A stretch of 64,000 nucleotides of DNA, taken from Candidatus Zhuqueibacterota bacterium (GTDB lineage: Bacteria; Zhuqueibacterota; Zhuqueibacteria; Oceanimicrobiales; Oceanimicrobiaceae). How positions within the stretch are numbered: position 1 is the stretch's first letter; each line of letters begins with the position of its first letter. Made by a program: the position numbers and the translations under genes. Location of the stretch: the NCBI GenBank assembly GCA_029261995.1, contig JAJDAF010000013.1, positions 62,001 through 126,000 on the forward strand. Reading direction: 5' to 3'. Below are positions 36,474 through 46,342 of this stretch, one piece after another. The notes beneath the pieces were generated by a model. The model was not told the origin of the DNA and searched no databases. It saw only the letters and a program-made list of their open reading frames with translations.

Positions 36474-37508
36474 TCAAAATTTGCCATCACGGGTTTCAAA
36501 ATGCGTCGGTTTCGCGAGTGTCGGGCCATCTGTTTTGACCCAATGGGCAACCCATCTGACCATTTGGTTTAGAGTCACCGACGGAGGTCCGAGAAGCTCA
36601 TGACAAAGGCTTGCATCACTGATAAGAGCACTGCCGGCCTCCGAACCTCGAAATATTGGCTTCCTCTTAAAAAACTCACCAAATTGATTTGCCACCTCAC
36701 GAATTGACACGATCTCCCGGCCAGTGACATTCAGAACAAACGGTGGTGTTCGGGTGTGGTCAAAGGCCTGCAATACCATCGCATTCGCATCGCCCTGCCA
36801 GATGACATTTGCATGGCCCATGGTCAGGTCGATGGCTTGCTGATGGTAGACCCGTTGCGCAACGTCAAGCAGAACGCCATAACGGAGATCGATGGCATAG
36901 TTCAGCCGGATGATCGCGCCAGGGCTCTGATTCTTCCGGCTGAAGTACTCGAGTATCCGCTCCCGTCCCAGCGCGGATTGCGCGTACTCGCCGATTGGCC
37001 CGACAGGACTGGTTTCTTTGCAGCCGCCCGAACTCACCGTGGTAAGCGGGTATACGTTGCCGGTCGAGAGCGACACCATGCGGGAATCCCTAAATCTCTG
37101 CGCCACGACGCCAGGAAGAAAGGTGTTGACGCCCCACGTTTCCGCCTCCTGGCCGGAGGAGCCAAACTTCATCCCCACCATGTAGACAACGTTTTCAACA
37201 TCGGGAAGCGCTTGAATCTCGGACTCGTCCATTAGATCACAAGCGATCGTCTCAACCTTGGCCGCCGTTAGTTCAGCTTGCGCCGCTTTGTTGGAGAAGC
37301 GGGAAACCGCGATGATACGCTTGTCGAGACCGGCCTCGTTCGATGCGCGTTTTGCCAGGATGGCGAGGGAGATACCCATCTTGCCTCCCGCGCCCAGGAT
37401 CAACAGGTCACCGGGCATTTTCCTGACCGTCTCCACCAGCGAATCAGACGGGGTCGTCATGAAATCATCTAATTCACGAACATTGTTTATGAGATCAGGT
37501 ATTTGCAT
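36474..37508 (-). CDS. NAD-dependent epimerase/dehydratase family protein
   Basis: About 344 residues from ATG 37508 (MQIPDLINNV). A TTG at 37559 is another in-frame start but its AAGGGC would be too close. The nucleotide-binding motif is LILGAGGKMGISLA at about residue 37, VVYMVGMKFG marks strand 4 and VSLSTGNVYPL the catalytic Ser/Thr region. The classical YxxxK appears replaced (GEYAQSALGRERI), so activity is uncertain. C-terminal NVTGREIVSIREVANQFGE is typical of extended SDR proteins. It lies between GH51 and the DapA-like gene. Confidence 0.78.
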   Translation of the reverse strand: MQIPDLINNVRELDDFMTTPSDSLVETVRKMPGDLLILGAGGKMGISLAILAKRASNEAGLDKRIIAVSRFSNKAAQAELTAAKVETIACDLMDESEIQALPDVENVVYMVGMKFGSSGQEAETWGVNTFLPGVVAQRFRDSRMVSLSTGNVYPLTTVSSGGCKETSPVGPIGEYAQSALGRERILEYFSRKNQSPGAIIRLNYAIDLRYGVLLDVAQRVYHQQAIDLTMGHANVIWQGDANAMVLQAFDHTRTPPFVLNVTGREIVSIREVANQFGEFFKRKPIFRGSEAGSALISDASLCHELLGPPSVTLNQMVRWVAHWVKTDGPTLAKPTHFETRDGKF

Positions 37509-37567
37509 GTCTACATTTAACCAGAAGTTGTTCGCTTTAAGCGAGAAATTAAGATGCAATCGCCCTT

Positions 37568-39049
37568 CTATTGTGCAATTTCTAACAACACAATCGATTT
37601 GGACGGCTGATGCAGAACCACATCCGACCCATTTAGCTTTGCTCCGTCAAAGCTGGTCGGTTTGACCGCCGCAGGATTTTCAAAGGTGTTGTGGGCATTC
37701 ATTTCAGCGGCCGTCAGGATTTGGGCTGATACTCGCGTCAGCTTTGCGCCACGGAGCTCGCACTTCACTTCTACTGCCTTGTTTGGATCAGGATTACACA
37801 GCGTAATGTGGATAAGGCCGGCGGCGTCCCGAGAGGCGGCTACATTCAGAGCCGGGATGGATTCATCCTTATGCACATACTCTGCCGAATCCACGGATAC
37901 CGGCAAAAGCGTTGCGTCCTGGTGGGCGGCGTACATCCCGAAAACGTGATAGGTTGGGGTCACAATCATTTTCTCAGTCTCAGTGAGAATCATCGCCTGA
38001 AGAACATTTACCGTCTGGGCAATGTTGGCCATCTTCACGCGCTCACAGTGGTTGTTGAGAATATTCAACGTCAGCCCCGCCGCCAATGCATCGCGCAGCG
38101 TGTTCTGTTGGTAGAGAAAATGTTTGTTGGTTCCGGGCTCCACCTCATGCCAGGTACCCCATTCATCCACGATCAAGCCGACTCGTTTATCGGGGTCATA
38201 TTTGTCCATGATTGTGGCGTGCTTCCGAAGCAACTCATCCATCTGCATCGCCTTCTTCAGGGTCGTAAACCACTCATCTTCACCGAACTGTGTTGCTGAT
38301 CCTTTTTCCTTCCAGTTTCCCGGGATGGTATAGTAATGCAGGGACAGCCCATCCATTTGCTCCGCCGCTTCCCGCATCACCACGTCCGTCCACTTGTAAT
38401 CTACATCGTAAGCTCCACCCGCGATTTTGAACAGCTTGTTTTCGCCATAGTTGTGCAGGAAGTTCTGATGTTGGCGATACAAGTCCGCATAATATTCAGG
38501 GCGCATCTTGCCGCCGCATCCCCAATTCTCGTTTCCCACGCCCCAGAAAGCTACCTTCCACGGCTGCTCACGGCCATTTTTGCGGCGCAAATCTGCCATT
38601 GAGCTTTCTCCATCGAAAGTCAAATACTCTACCCACTCCCGCATTTCACTCATGGCGCCGCTGCCGACATTACCGCAAATATATGACTCACAACCGAGCT
38701 GCTCGCACAGGTCCATAAATTCATGGGTGCCGAAATGATTACTCTCGGTGACCTGGCCCCAAATTGCATTTACCGTACTTGGCCGGTTTTGCCGGGGGCC
38801 AATGCCATCTTGCCAGTGGTACTCGTCGGCGAAACAGCCTCCTGGCCACCGCAGGTTAGGTATCCGGATTTTGCGCAAGGCCTGCACAACATCCTGGCGT
38901 ATGCCGCGGGTATTGGGAATCAGGGAGTCTTCGCCGACCCAAATTCCACCATAAATGCAGCCACCGAGATGTTCCGCAAAGTGTCCGTAGATGTGCCGGC
39001 TGATTTGGTGATGGCCAAGGTCAGACTGTACTACCAAGCGGTTGGCCAT
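37568..39049 (-). CDS. GH51 alpha-L-arabinofuranosidase, cytoplasmic
   Basis: 493 residues. The start at 39049 overlaps the PfkB stop codon (TGATG), so the longer frame to 39094 is unlikely. The acid/base is Glu 174 in [11 protein letters not shown] and the nucleophile Glu 296 in IVDEWGTW. Other family signatures are [14 protein letters not shown] near 22-35 and [14 protein letters not shown] at 66-79. Without a signal peptide it should remove terminal alpha-L-arabinofuranose from imported oligosaccharides. With the GH127 gene, alpha- and beta-linked arabinofuranose could both be released. No araA/B/D genes for arabinose are present. Confidence 0.95.
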   Translation of the reverse strand: MANRLVVQSDLGHHQISRHIYGHFAEHLGGCIYGGIWVGEDSLIPNTRGIRQDVVQALRKIRIPNLRWPGGCFADEYHWQDGIGPRQNRPSTVNAIWGQVTESNHFGTHEFMDLCEQLGCESYICGNVGSGAMSEMREWVEYLTFDGESSMADLRRKNGREQPWKVAFWGVGNENWGCGGKMRPEYYADLYRQHQNFLHNYGENKLFKIAGGAYDVDYKWTDVVMREAAEQMDGLSLHYYTIPGNWKEKGSATQFGEDEWFTTLKKAMQMDELLRKHATIMDKYDPDKRVGLIVDEWGTWHEVEPGTNKHFLYQQNTLRDALAAGLTLNILNNHCERVKMANIAQTVNVLQAMILTETEKMIVTPTYHVFGMYAAHQDATLLPVSVDSAEYVHKDESIPALNVAASRDAAGLIHITLCNPDPNKAVEVKCELRGAKLTRVSAQILTAAEMNAHNTFENPAAVKPTSFDGAKLNGSDVVLHQPSKSIVLLEIAQ

Positions 39050-40227
39050 CAGTTTTTGCACTCCCAAATGCCTGTTGACGAAATCGGACTCCAACTCTTG
39101 TCAAGAAAATCGACGGGCACCGGCGTGAGACTCTCCAGAAGTGATTCGGTCTCATCATAAGTTCCGATTCCGCTGACGGCGTCCAATGCACGCAGGTTTT
39201 GATATCCCAGACAATTGCCAAACTGCAGGGTTTCTTCGACAGTCAGGCCTCGCAGAATTGCAGTCAAGATTCCAGCCACGGCGGAATCTCCGGCGCCAGT
39301 CGCTGACTGAATGTTGTCAGCCACGTAACTCGGTCCCCATAATTCGCGATCTGACCATGTCCTGCTGTCAGTTTGCTCAAGCAATTTGATTTGTGAAATC
39401 TCATCCATTTTCGCTGTTTTCAAAAACATGCCGCGCTGACCAGCTTTCAGGATGACCACCCTGCAGCCGAGTTCCAGGAGGGTCGTTGCAATCTCCTGGT
39501 ATGTGGCAATCCGGACTAGGTCGACAAAATCGGCGTTTTCGCTCCGGAGCTTCTGCCAACGATTCCGGTTGGTAAACAAGAGTACCTCCTCGATGCTCGG
39601 CATAAAGAAGTCCACATGAGGCAAGACATTCGTGAGCCACTCTTTCCAACTCATCATTCCGGCTTCGCTATCCGGATCCGGTAGCGCCATATCCACCGAA
39701 GTTGACACGCCCAGTGACCTCGCCTTGCTAAGAATATTCGCTAGTTCTATGCCATCATCAGCATAGAGCGAGCGCATGATCGGCGGATACCCCAGATGAA
39801 ACAGGCGCGCGGATGACACGATTTCCCAATTGATATTTTCAGCGGTGAAATGGTCGTTGCAGCCGGGATTGTGTAAAATAATGCGGTCAATTGCCGGCAG
39901 TGCAAGGATAACCGAATACGAACTCCCCACTTCTTTATTGCGAAAAAGGCCATCGACGTTTCCGTATTCAGCCATTTTATTTATGATGATTTCACCAAAG
40001 CCATCCTGCCCGACGCTGGACATATAACTAACCTTGAGACCAAGCTTGCTGAGCGCAATGCCTGTGTTGGAGACAGCGCCACCCGTACTGAGCACAGCGT
40101 CACCAACCTTGACGAGTTTTCCGGATTGGAAAACTTCGCCGATATCTTGCCTGCTCTGAATTTGGAACCTTGGCGTGATGTCCAGGCAGACGTGGCCGGC
40201 GGCAACAACATCATTCTTGGCGGTCAT
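39049..40227 (-). CDS. PfkB-family sugar kinase
   Basis: 392 residues, somewhat longer than usual (about 310-340). N-terminal glycine motif [19 protein letters not shown] at 46-63 and C-terminal GAGDSAVAG with catalytic Asp 314. It phosphorylates a sugar or nucleoside with ATP. Between DUF4432 and GH51 in a tight series (9 bases and TGATG overlap), with a D-lyxose isomerase-type cupin and a class I aldolase; a ketose kinase is therefore likely (inference). Confidence 0.9.
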   Translation of the reverse strand: MTAKNDVVAAGHVCLDITPRFQIQSRQDIGEVFQSGKLVKVGDAVLSTGGAVSNTGIALSKLGLKVSYMSSVGQDGFGEIIINKMAEYGNVDGLFRNKEVGSSYSVILALPAIDRIILHNPGCNDHFTAENINWEIVSSARLFHLGYPPIMRSLYADDGIELANILSKARSLGVSTSVDMALPDPDSEAGMMSWKEWLTNVLPHVDFFMPSIEEVLLFTNRNRWQKLRSENADFVDLVRIATYQEIATTLLELGCRVVILKAGQRGMFLKTAKMDEISQIKLLEQTDSRTWSDRELWGPSYVADNIQSATGAGDSAVAGILTAILRGLTVEETLQFGNCLGYQNLRALDAVSGIGTYDETESLLESLTPVPVDFLDKSWSPISSTGIWECKN

Positions 40228-40236
40228 TTTGCAGCC

Positions 40237-41325
40237 CTAACTCTCGAGTATCGATTCTTGGCTCTCGATCTTTCGCACTAATTCACCGACTGCCTCCGTT
40301 CCCGCCTCAACGCCAAGATACAAGACCAATTCCAGGCTTTCTCCCGGCTTGAGCATTTGCAATGAGCCACGCTGACGTTCGACTTCTCTGCCGAGCACCA
40401 GGCAGTTTGCCGGTTCCAGTCCAAGGACATACTCTTTCGTCCCCATCTGTTTCCATTGAATAAAATTGGGCAGCTCGTGCTGGCGAAATGATACAAACCC
40501 TGCCACATTCAACTCGTCATTCACGATGGCAGCAGTGGCAAAGCCGTGGTTGTCAGCACGCAATTCATGAAAGAAGACCTGCTCGGCATAACCCGATTGC
40601 GGTGACTCCATAGTCTTGTGCGCCTCCAACCCGGGTTTTGCCGCAGCGTCGCGGGGTTGTACGGATTCCTGGCTGACAACCAGCCTAGCGCCTTCATCAA
40701 CCAACGGAAAACCGAAATTGCAATGGTAAAGCAGCATCAACGGGCACTCACTTTCTCCAAGATTTTCAACACGATCTACAATCTTGAGACAGCTTTCCCC
40801 GAGGCGTGCGGTGAATCGACGGCTTAACTGCAGGTCGAAGCCAAAGAACGACGATTCGCGAATACTGGCTTCCAACCACATCTCATAATCGTCGCCAAGC
40901 CATTTTCCGCCATAGCTGCTCAAGTTTGCAGGCAGATTTGAAGCGCGGCCATGCAAACCATATTTGCCTAGCTCATCTTTGCCCGGCACTCCGACATTCG
41001 TAAGTCCACATGTATTCAGCCAACCACCGTGAAAATTGCGCAGCCAGCCGATATCTCCGGGTTCAAAATATGCTGGATGTTTGATGCCGGCTGGTGATTG
41101 GAATGCCAATGAGATGCCTTTGTAGGCAGCATCGTGGATATCCAATCCGCGATCGAGCAATACCGTGAAAGAAAAGCCGGAGCCCGTCTTGAATTCCGCA
41201 ATGCGGACGCCACGCCCAGGTCCATCGCATAATTCGGACAGACGCAAATCCGCAATCTGTCGAATATCTCCAACATGTTTGAGTAAATCTTCACGCTTCC
41301 AGCGTTTTCCGAACAAGGTAGCCAT
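40237..41325 (-). CDS. DUF4432 family aldose-1-epimerase-like protein
   Basis: 362 residues of beta-sandwich sequence. LLDRGLDIHDAAYKG near 56 and GGWLNTCGLTNVG near 100 are characteristic of DUF4432; HCNFGFPLVDEGARL and PANCLVLGREVERQRG are later conserved parts. Galactose-mutarotase-like superfamily members interconvert anomers, and DUF4432 proteins occur in sugar catabolic operons. The next gene downstream is PfkB and the preceding one the D-lyxose isomerase-type cupin. AAAGGCACCT precedes the ATG. Confidence 0.88.
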   Translation of the reverse strand: MATLFGKRWKREDLLKHVGDIRQIADLRLSELCDGPGRGVRIAEFKTGSGFSFTVLLDRGLDIHDAAYKGISLAFQSPAGIKHPAYFEPGDIGWLRNFHGGWLNTCGLTNVGVPGKDELGKYGLHGRASNLPANLSSYGGKWLGDDYEMWLEASIRESSFFGFDLQLSRRFTARLGESCLKIVDRVENLGESECPLMLLYHCNFGFPLVDEGARLVVSQESVQPRDAAAKPGLEAHKTMESPQSGYAEQVFFHELRADNHGFATAAIVNDELNVAGFVSFRQHELPNFIQWKQMGTKEYVLGLEPANCLVLGREVERQRGSLQMLKPGESLELVLYLGVEAGTEAVGELVRKIESQESILES

Positions 41326-41334
41326 AGGTGCCTT

Positions 41335-42009
41335 TCAGATCTCGGGATACTCATTGCAAAGAGGATAGAGCGGCGGCTCGTCCTCTTCAATTTGCGGAAA
41401 GCGGCCGATGGCATCCAGGAACCGGTTGTCTTTCTCGTCATCATTGACCCGGGATACTTCACCGACCAATACCATGCCCTTGCCCGGCTCGCCGCTGAAG
41501 TTGTGGTACAAATATGGTGGAAGCGTCACGCTTTCCCCCGGCTGCAATGATAAGGCGCCTTTTGCCTCGACCGTCTTTGTCACGCCATCCACTTGAACAG
41601 TGACAGGCGTTTTAGCCAGGCGCTCATCACTGGTGGCATTGCAAAGCTCCATGACAAGGCTTCCTCCACCCCGATTGATGATGTCTTCCATTTTGTGCCA
41701 GTGAAAATGCCATGGCGTTACCTGGCCTTCACGCACGATCATGATTTTCTCCGCGTAGTCCTTGCCGCCCGCCGCGCCAATTTTGCCGTTTCGAATCGTG
41801 AAGAGCAGCAAACCCATTCTGTAGAAATCGCCCAGGCCGAAATCGGTCAGATCCCACCCCAATTTGTTATCCACCACCTCCTGTGCCTTTGCTCTCTTCT
41901 CTTTCCATTCATCGACCGACCAAAATGCCCAGGGTGGAAGATAGAATTTTTGCTGCTCGAAGAATGCCACCGCCTCCCGTTGGAGCGCGTTAATTTCGGA
42001 GCGTTTCAT
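41335..42009 (-). CDS. D-lyxose isomerase-family cupin
   Basis: 224 residues, the size of D-lyxose isomerases (about 170-230). The cupin metal site is visible: His 101 and His 103 with Glu 108 in WHFHWHKMEDI and His 169 in YLYHNFSG. FGLGDFYRMGLLLFTIRNG and AEKIMIVREGQVTPW are typical family segments. Members interconvert D-lyxose/D-xylulose and often D-mannose/D-fructose; the true substrate here is not known. It lies 14 bases after a Gfo/Idh dehydrogenase and 9 bases before DUF4432. Confidence 0.88.
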   Translation of the reverse strand: MKRSEINALQREAVAFFEQQKFYLPPWAFWSVDEWKEKRAKAQEVVDNKLGWDLTDFGLGDFYRMGLLLFTIRNGKIGAAGGKDYAEKIMIVREGQVTPWHFHWHKMEDIINRGGGSLVMELCNATSDERLAKTPVTVQVDGVTKTVEAKGALSLQPGESVTLPPYLYHNFSGEPGKGMVLVGEVSRVNDDEKDNRFLDAIGRFPQIEEDEPPLYPLCNEYPEI

Positions 42010-42023
42010 CTCACCAGTCCCAA

Positions 42024-43178
42024 TTAATCAAGTGTCACAGTTTTGCCACTCTTTCCCGACTCAAGGGCTGCTGTCAAGATTCGATGCTGCAGGTAGGTCT
42101 CTTCTGGAGTGATGCAACCATAAGGCATGTCGTCGCGCGGCTCGACAAATTCATCGATGACAGACGCCCACATCTGAAGGATGGCGTCGGTTAAGCCAAA
42201 CTCAAATATCCCCCCGGTGATGGTTTTATGCGCTGACCCATGCCCAATGTCCTCATGTCGCCACTCCTGCGGCCCCCCGTTGACATAGTGCATTGTCTGC
42301 AGGGTCTTTGGAAATTTCGTGGAAAACTTGGCGCTGAATTTCGTGCCAATCACCTCGATGTACCACGTGTCGGTTTCTCCCGGCGCAATGCGGTAGGTCT
42401 TGATGGTCATCGGAAATGTGTAGCCATCGGTTGGATGCTCTACTTCACACGAGATGGTTCCATTGTCCCAGGTCTCGCAGGGAACCATCCCTCCTTTTCC
42501 ATCCGGACGCTCTGTCACAATGTTCGAAAGCGAGGCCGACAACCTCTTCGGAATCCAGCGTGAGCGAATCGGGATATGCAGGGCGTGCATACCGAGATCA
42601 CCCAAGCAACCGTATTCTCCATTGATATCAATCATCCGCTTCCAGTTGATGGGCTTTTCAAAATTGAGGTCAGAGGAATGCAGGTAGCCGCTGCGGACTT
42701 CAATGATGCGCCCCCAGGGATTTTCCAGGATGTACTTATGAACTTGATGTCCGCCCGGGAAGAATGGGAACTCTGACGAGCAGCGTACGAAAATATCCGG
42801 ATGCGCTTTGATGACTTCCAGGATTCTCTTGTTTGCTTCCATGTCGATTCCAAATGGCTTTTCGCCGAGCAGATGCTTCCCCGCCCGTACGATATCCGTG
42901 TAAAACTTCTCGTGCAAATTGTGCGGGACTGCACAATAAATAACGTCGATGTCTTTGTCAGAAAGTAAATCCTGATAGTTTGTGGTAGCCGTCTTGACCG
43001 ATGAAAAGTTGCCGGTGTACCAGTCGAACAGATTCTTATCAAGATCACAAATCGCAACAATTTCCGGACTGGCGCGCATGTCCAATAGCGCGGGCCAGCG
43101 AGCCGAGACAACTGCAAACTCCCTGCCCATCAAACCACAACCGATGATGCCAAAACGGATTTTCTTCTTTACAGACAT
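42024..43178 (-). CDS. Gfo/Idh/MocA family oxidoreductase
   Basis: 384 residues. N-terminal Rossmann motif IIGCGLMGREFAVV near 10, Asp in VAICDLD, catalytic Lys in LGEKPFG near 110, and GDLGMHALHIP in the place of the usual G-D-x-x-x-H motif of the C-terminal domain. It oxidises or reduces a cyclic sugar, acid or inositol with NAD(P). It heads the isomerase, mutarotase, kinase series on this strand, after the aldolase gene. GGGGAG is about 11 bases upstream of the ATG. Confidence 0.92.
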   Translation of the reverse strand: MSVKKKIRFGIIGCGLMGREFAVVSARWPALLDMRASPEIVAICDLDKNLFDWYTGNFSSVKTATTNYQDLLSDKDIDVIYCAVPHNLHEKFYTDIVRAGKHLLGEKPFGIDMEANKRILEVIKAHPDIFVRCSSEFPFFPGGHQVHKYILENPWGRIIEVRSGYLHSSDLNFEKPINWKRMIDINGEYGCLGDLGMHALHIPIRSRWIPKRLSASLSNIVTERPDGKGGMVPCETWDNGTISCEVEHPTDGYTFPMTIKTYRIAPGETDTWYIEVIGTKFSAKFSTKFPKTLQTMHYVNGGPQEWRHEDIGHGSAHKTITGGIFEFGLTDAILQMWASVIDEFVEPRDDMPYGCITPEETYLQHRILTAALESGKSGKTVTLD

Positions 43179-43236
43179 AGCTGATTATCTCCCCGACCTA
43201 ATGAGTACCGATGGATGCGTCATCTTCTCCGGAGCC

Positions 43237-44064
43237 CTAGCCGCGCAGAATCTTGAGCGCCTGCTCCACACCAGCACCTTTGTGCAGAATTGCCATCAGC
43301 GCTTGAGTCATCTGCCGCGGTTTTTCATGTTGAACAATGTTTCTGCCATACACGATACCGCTGGCGCCCTGCTGAATCAAATCGTAGGTGCGCTGCAATA
43401 CTTCCTTCTCCGGCGCCTTGCCTCCGCCGCGGGGCAAAACAGGCCGGCCGGCAATTTCGATGACACTGGCGTACTCGCTTACGTCATCGCAAGGGTCAGC
43501 CTTGATGATGTCAGCGCCCAATTCGCAGCCTTGCCGCACTAAGGGCAAAATTTTGTCTAGGTCGCCGTCAACCATGTAACCGCCCTTTTCGTCGTTTGGC
43601 CGCATCACCAAAGGCTCCACCATCAAAGGCATGCCGTAGCGTTCACAGTCAGGTTTCAGAGCACATATGTTGGCGACACATTGATGCGTCAGCTCTGGCT
43701 GATTTGGCAGCATCAGCAAATTGACTACGACGCAGGCGGCATCTAAAACCAGGGCCTGCTCTACCGGCTCTTCAATAAGATGGCTGAACAAATAGTCCGG
43801 CACTTCAGGATTGTAGCAATTGGCGATGTCGGTCCGCAAAACCAGGGCTGGCTTTTCTTTGCCAGGCATGCTTTGCAGAATTTCAGCCTGGCCCACGGTT
43901 AGTTGAATCGCGTCCGGGCTCGCCTCCACGATGGTGTGGATAGCTTGCTCCATGTTTTCTATGCCGCTTAGAAACGTCCTTTCATTGAAAAAGCCATGGT
44001 CAATGGCGACGTCCAGGCATTTTCCGGCCTTGCTGAAAAGCCTGTTCATTCGATACTTTTTCAC
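43237..44064 (-). CDS. Class I aldolase of the DhnA/LsrF/YihT type
   Basis: 275 residues. DVAIDHGFF near 18-26 matches the family's substrate motif, Lys 188 in ADIIKADP is the Schiff-base Lys, and RPVLPRGGGKAP plus GIVYGRNIVQH form the C-terminal phosphate site. Such aldolases cleave ketose mono- or bisphosphates (fructose-1,6-bisphosphate, tagatose bisphosphate, sulfofructose phosphate). The start is GTG at 44064, supported by AAGGAG 8 bases upstream. It belongs with the PfkB kinase and isomerase genes and would release DHAP. Confidence 0.88.
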   Translation of the reverse strand: MKKYRMNRLFSKAGKCLDVAIDHGFFNERTFLSGIENMEQAIHTIVEASPDAIQLTVGQAEILQSMPGKEKPALVLRTDIANCYNPEVPDYLFSHLIEEPVEQALVLDAACVVVNLLMLPNQPELTHQCVANICALKPDCERYGMPLMVEPLVMRPNDEKGGYMVDGDLDKILPLVRQGCELGADIIKADPCDDVSEYASVIEIAGRPVLPRGGGKAPEKEVLQRTYDLIQQGASGIVYGRNIVQHEKPRQMTQALMAILHKGAGVEQALKILRG

Positions 44065-44101
44065 TTCACGTACTCCTTTTAGAATGATGGCTACTTACCG
44101 C

Positions 44102-46213
44102 CTACCCACCTATTCTTACGATAATCCATAAGATGAGAATCACCAGGCCTACCAATCCCCAGGTCCCGAAGAATCCAAGGTAATCCATTCTTGACGGTTT
44201 GTGAAATTCCCAATGGGTCGTTGGGAACAGTTTCCTCCCATCGAATCGAGCCATGTTCTTTGCATTCTCAGCAACAACGCGGGTATCATCTTCCGGTGTT
44301 GCTTGCACTGGTGTGTGAACCTTGGCGAAGAAGAAATCCAACGTCTCCTTGCTGACGGGTTTGGTAAAATAACTCAATGCGAACAGGAGGACAAAAGGAA
44401 AGAGAGCCGCAAACAAGAATCTCACCGTCACGAGTTGAGCTTTGGTGAAATCTGTAAAATCCACTCCGAAAAAACTGACCACCCATAGCTCTGCGTTAAA
44501 TCGGCCGTAGCCAATCAGGCGTGAGTTCGGGTCGTCGGAATTCTCGCGAGCAATTTTGTCGAAAAATATCGGATAGGATGGCATCACCCTGCTTTTCTCT
44601 ATTCTCTGACCCACATGCTCGGCAAGTCCTTTTTCGACGTCAGTGCCCAATGCCTTGGTCGCCACCATGATTTGACGTTCGACGGTTTGTTTCAGGAAAG
44701 GTTCATGAGCGCGGGTTGTCATCCAGGACTGAAAGACGTTTGGTATTATCGCGATGATAATAAAGGAAATGGCTATTTGAATGGAGACGGCACGACGACT
44801 AAGTCTTCTCCAGGTGAACGCCAGCCAGATGGGGGCGCCAAATATTGCCGGCATTGAGATAAAATATTTGAAAAGCTCTAGTAGGTTTGAGATATAAAGG
44901 GCCATGCCGATGCCACCGAAAATCGTCGCAACAATTACGATCCGGCCAATACCAATATAGTGTCGTTCCGACTTGTCAGATCGCCACGGCATGTAGACCT
45001 GTTTCACGAAAAGCGCCGACAGAGAAACAGATTGGGCATCCAGACTGGACATGTTCGCTGCAAGAACACCTATCATCATGATGCCGATGAACCCAGGCCC
45101 CAGAAGCTGTCTGGTCATGTAGCCCCAGATAAGATCCGGATCATGCAATTGGCCGGCGTACAAACCTATCGCAATCAATCCTGCCATGGCCCAAAGAATC
45201 ATCATAAATCGTTTGAACATCATCCCGCCAATCACACCGAAGCGAGCCGTACTTTCATTTACCGCGGAGCCGCTGACCTGCATATTGGCTGCTCCAGCGA
45301 CGATGGCAACCAGATTTGCAAGGGCCATTGCGGCGATAGTGTACCAGGCATATTCGCTCAAGGTCTCCGTTCCGAACAGCCAGAACATGTGTTCCGGCAC
45401 AGCCGCATGCAGACCTTTGAAACCACCAACTGCAGCAAGTCCAAACGGGATAAGCAAACAGGAAAAGAAAATCATTAGGATTCCCTGTAACACGTCGGTG
45501 ACCGCTGCCGCGGCAAATCCCCCCAGGACGACGTATATACAGACCAGACTCCCATAGAGAAAATAGAAATACACGGGTTCGACATAGGAAATGAAGGAAC
45601 GCAATTCCCCCTGGTTGTCCAGGCTTTTCAATGTCTCAAACCGTTCATGGTCTTCTTCGGCAAGATTCCCTTCTGTGAAGAATTGCTGCAACGTCCGGTA
45701 CTCGTTGAATTGCTCGACACTCAATCGCTCCTCAACCGTATATTCCGATGCTGGTTTGGGCGTAAGCGCCATGAGTGTCTTGGCAGCCACCATATAGCCT
45801 ACCGCGCTTCCTATCAACGCCATAACAATCGTGAACACCGCATAGGAGCCACCCAACGTCTTGCTCTCAAACCGTTCTGTGAACAAATCCCCGAGGGTTG
45901 TGAGCCGCGCACGTCGAAACAACATGGAGGTAAACCAATAGAAGGGCGTCAGAAACAGCACCAGATATTGAATCCACATGCCGGCAATGCCCTGGCGATA
46001 AATCTCGCGGGAAAGCGCCGCCGCCTGACTGGCGTCCGTTGATGCGCCAAAATTGAGAAAGAACTGATATACTTTCCCCATCTTTCGACCAGCCAGAAAA
46101 TAGTCTTCGGTGTTGTGCATGCGCTCATGAAGCCGCTTGCCTATCCAGATTATTACGACAAAGTAGATGACAATGAGCGAGACATCAATAATGTGCAGCC
46201 CCATGATATGCAT
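44102..46213 (-). CDS. Sodium:solute symporter (SSS family)
   Basis: 703 residues, longer than most (about 450-600). At least twelve hydrophobic segments, starting with HIIDVSLIVIYFVVIIWIG. LAGRKMG after helix 1 and the loop FGASTDASQAAALSREIYRQG are SSS hallmarks of the sodium site. The extra length is a charged, partly coiled loop around residues 155-205 (EQFNEYRTLQQFF) and a C-terminal cytoplasmic extension with a last helix. It probably imports the sugar or oligosaccharide used by the following isomerase, kinase and aldolase genes. GAAGGGAAA lies upstream of the ATG. Confidence 0.93.
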   Translation of the reverse strand: MHIMGLHIIDVSLIVIYFVVIIWIGKRLHERMHNTEDYFLAGRKMGKVYQFFLNFGASTDASQAAALSREIYRQGIAGMWIQYLVLFLTPFYWFTSMLFRRARLTTLGDLFTERFESKTLGGSYAVFTIVMALIGSAVGYMVAAKTLMALTPKPASEYTVEERLSVEQFNEYRTLQQFFTEGNLAEEDHERFETLKSLDNQGELRSFISYVEPVYFYFLYGSLVCIYVVLGGFAAAAVTDVLQGILMIFFSCLLIPFGLAAVGGFKGLHAAVPEHMFWLFGTETLSEYAWYTIAAMALANLVAIVAGAANMQVSGSAVNESTARFGVIGGMMFKRFMMILWAMAGLIAIGLYAGQLHDPDLIWGYMTRQLLGPGFIGIMMIGVLAANMSSLDAQSVSLSALFVKQVYMPWRSDKSERHYIGIGRIVIVATIFGGIGMALYISNLLELFKYFISMPAIFGAPIWLAFTWRRLSRRAVSIQIAISFIIIAIIPNVFQSWMTTRAHEPFLKQTVERQIMVATKALGTDVEKGLAEHVGQRIEKSRVMPSYPIFFDKIARENSDDPNSRLIGYGRFNAELWVVSFFGVDFTDFTKAQLVTVRFLFAALFPFVLLFALSYFTKPVSKETLDFFFAKVHTPVQATPEDDTRVVAENAKNMARFDGRKLFPTTHWEFHKPSRMDYLGFFGTWGLVGLVILILWIIVRIGG

Positions 46214-46342
46214 ATAATTTCCCTTCGGTGAGAATGAAATTTTACCCCTGGAATAGACAGCGTTTCAATGAGCCACCAGAACATCGTAGCCTTTCTTGAC
46301 AGCTCCTTTACAATTTGCACTCCCGCTGGACAGATGCGCTGG

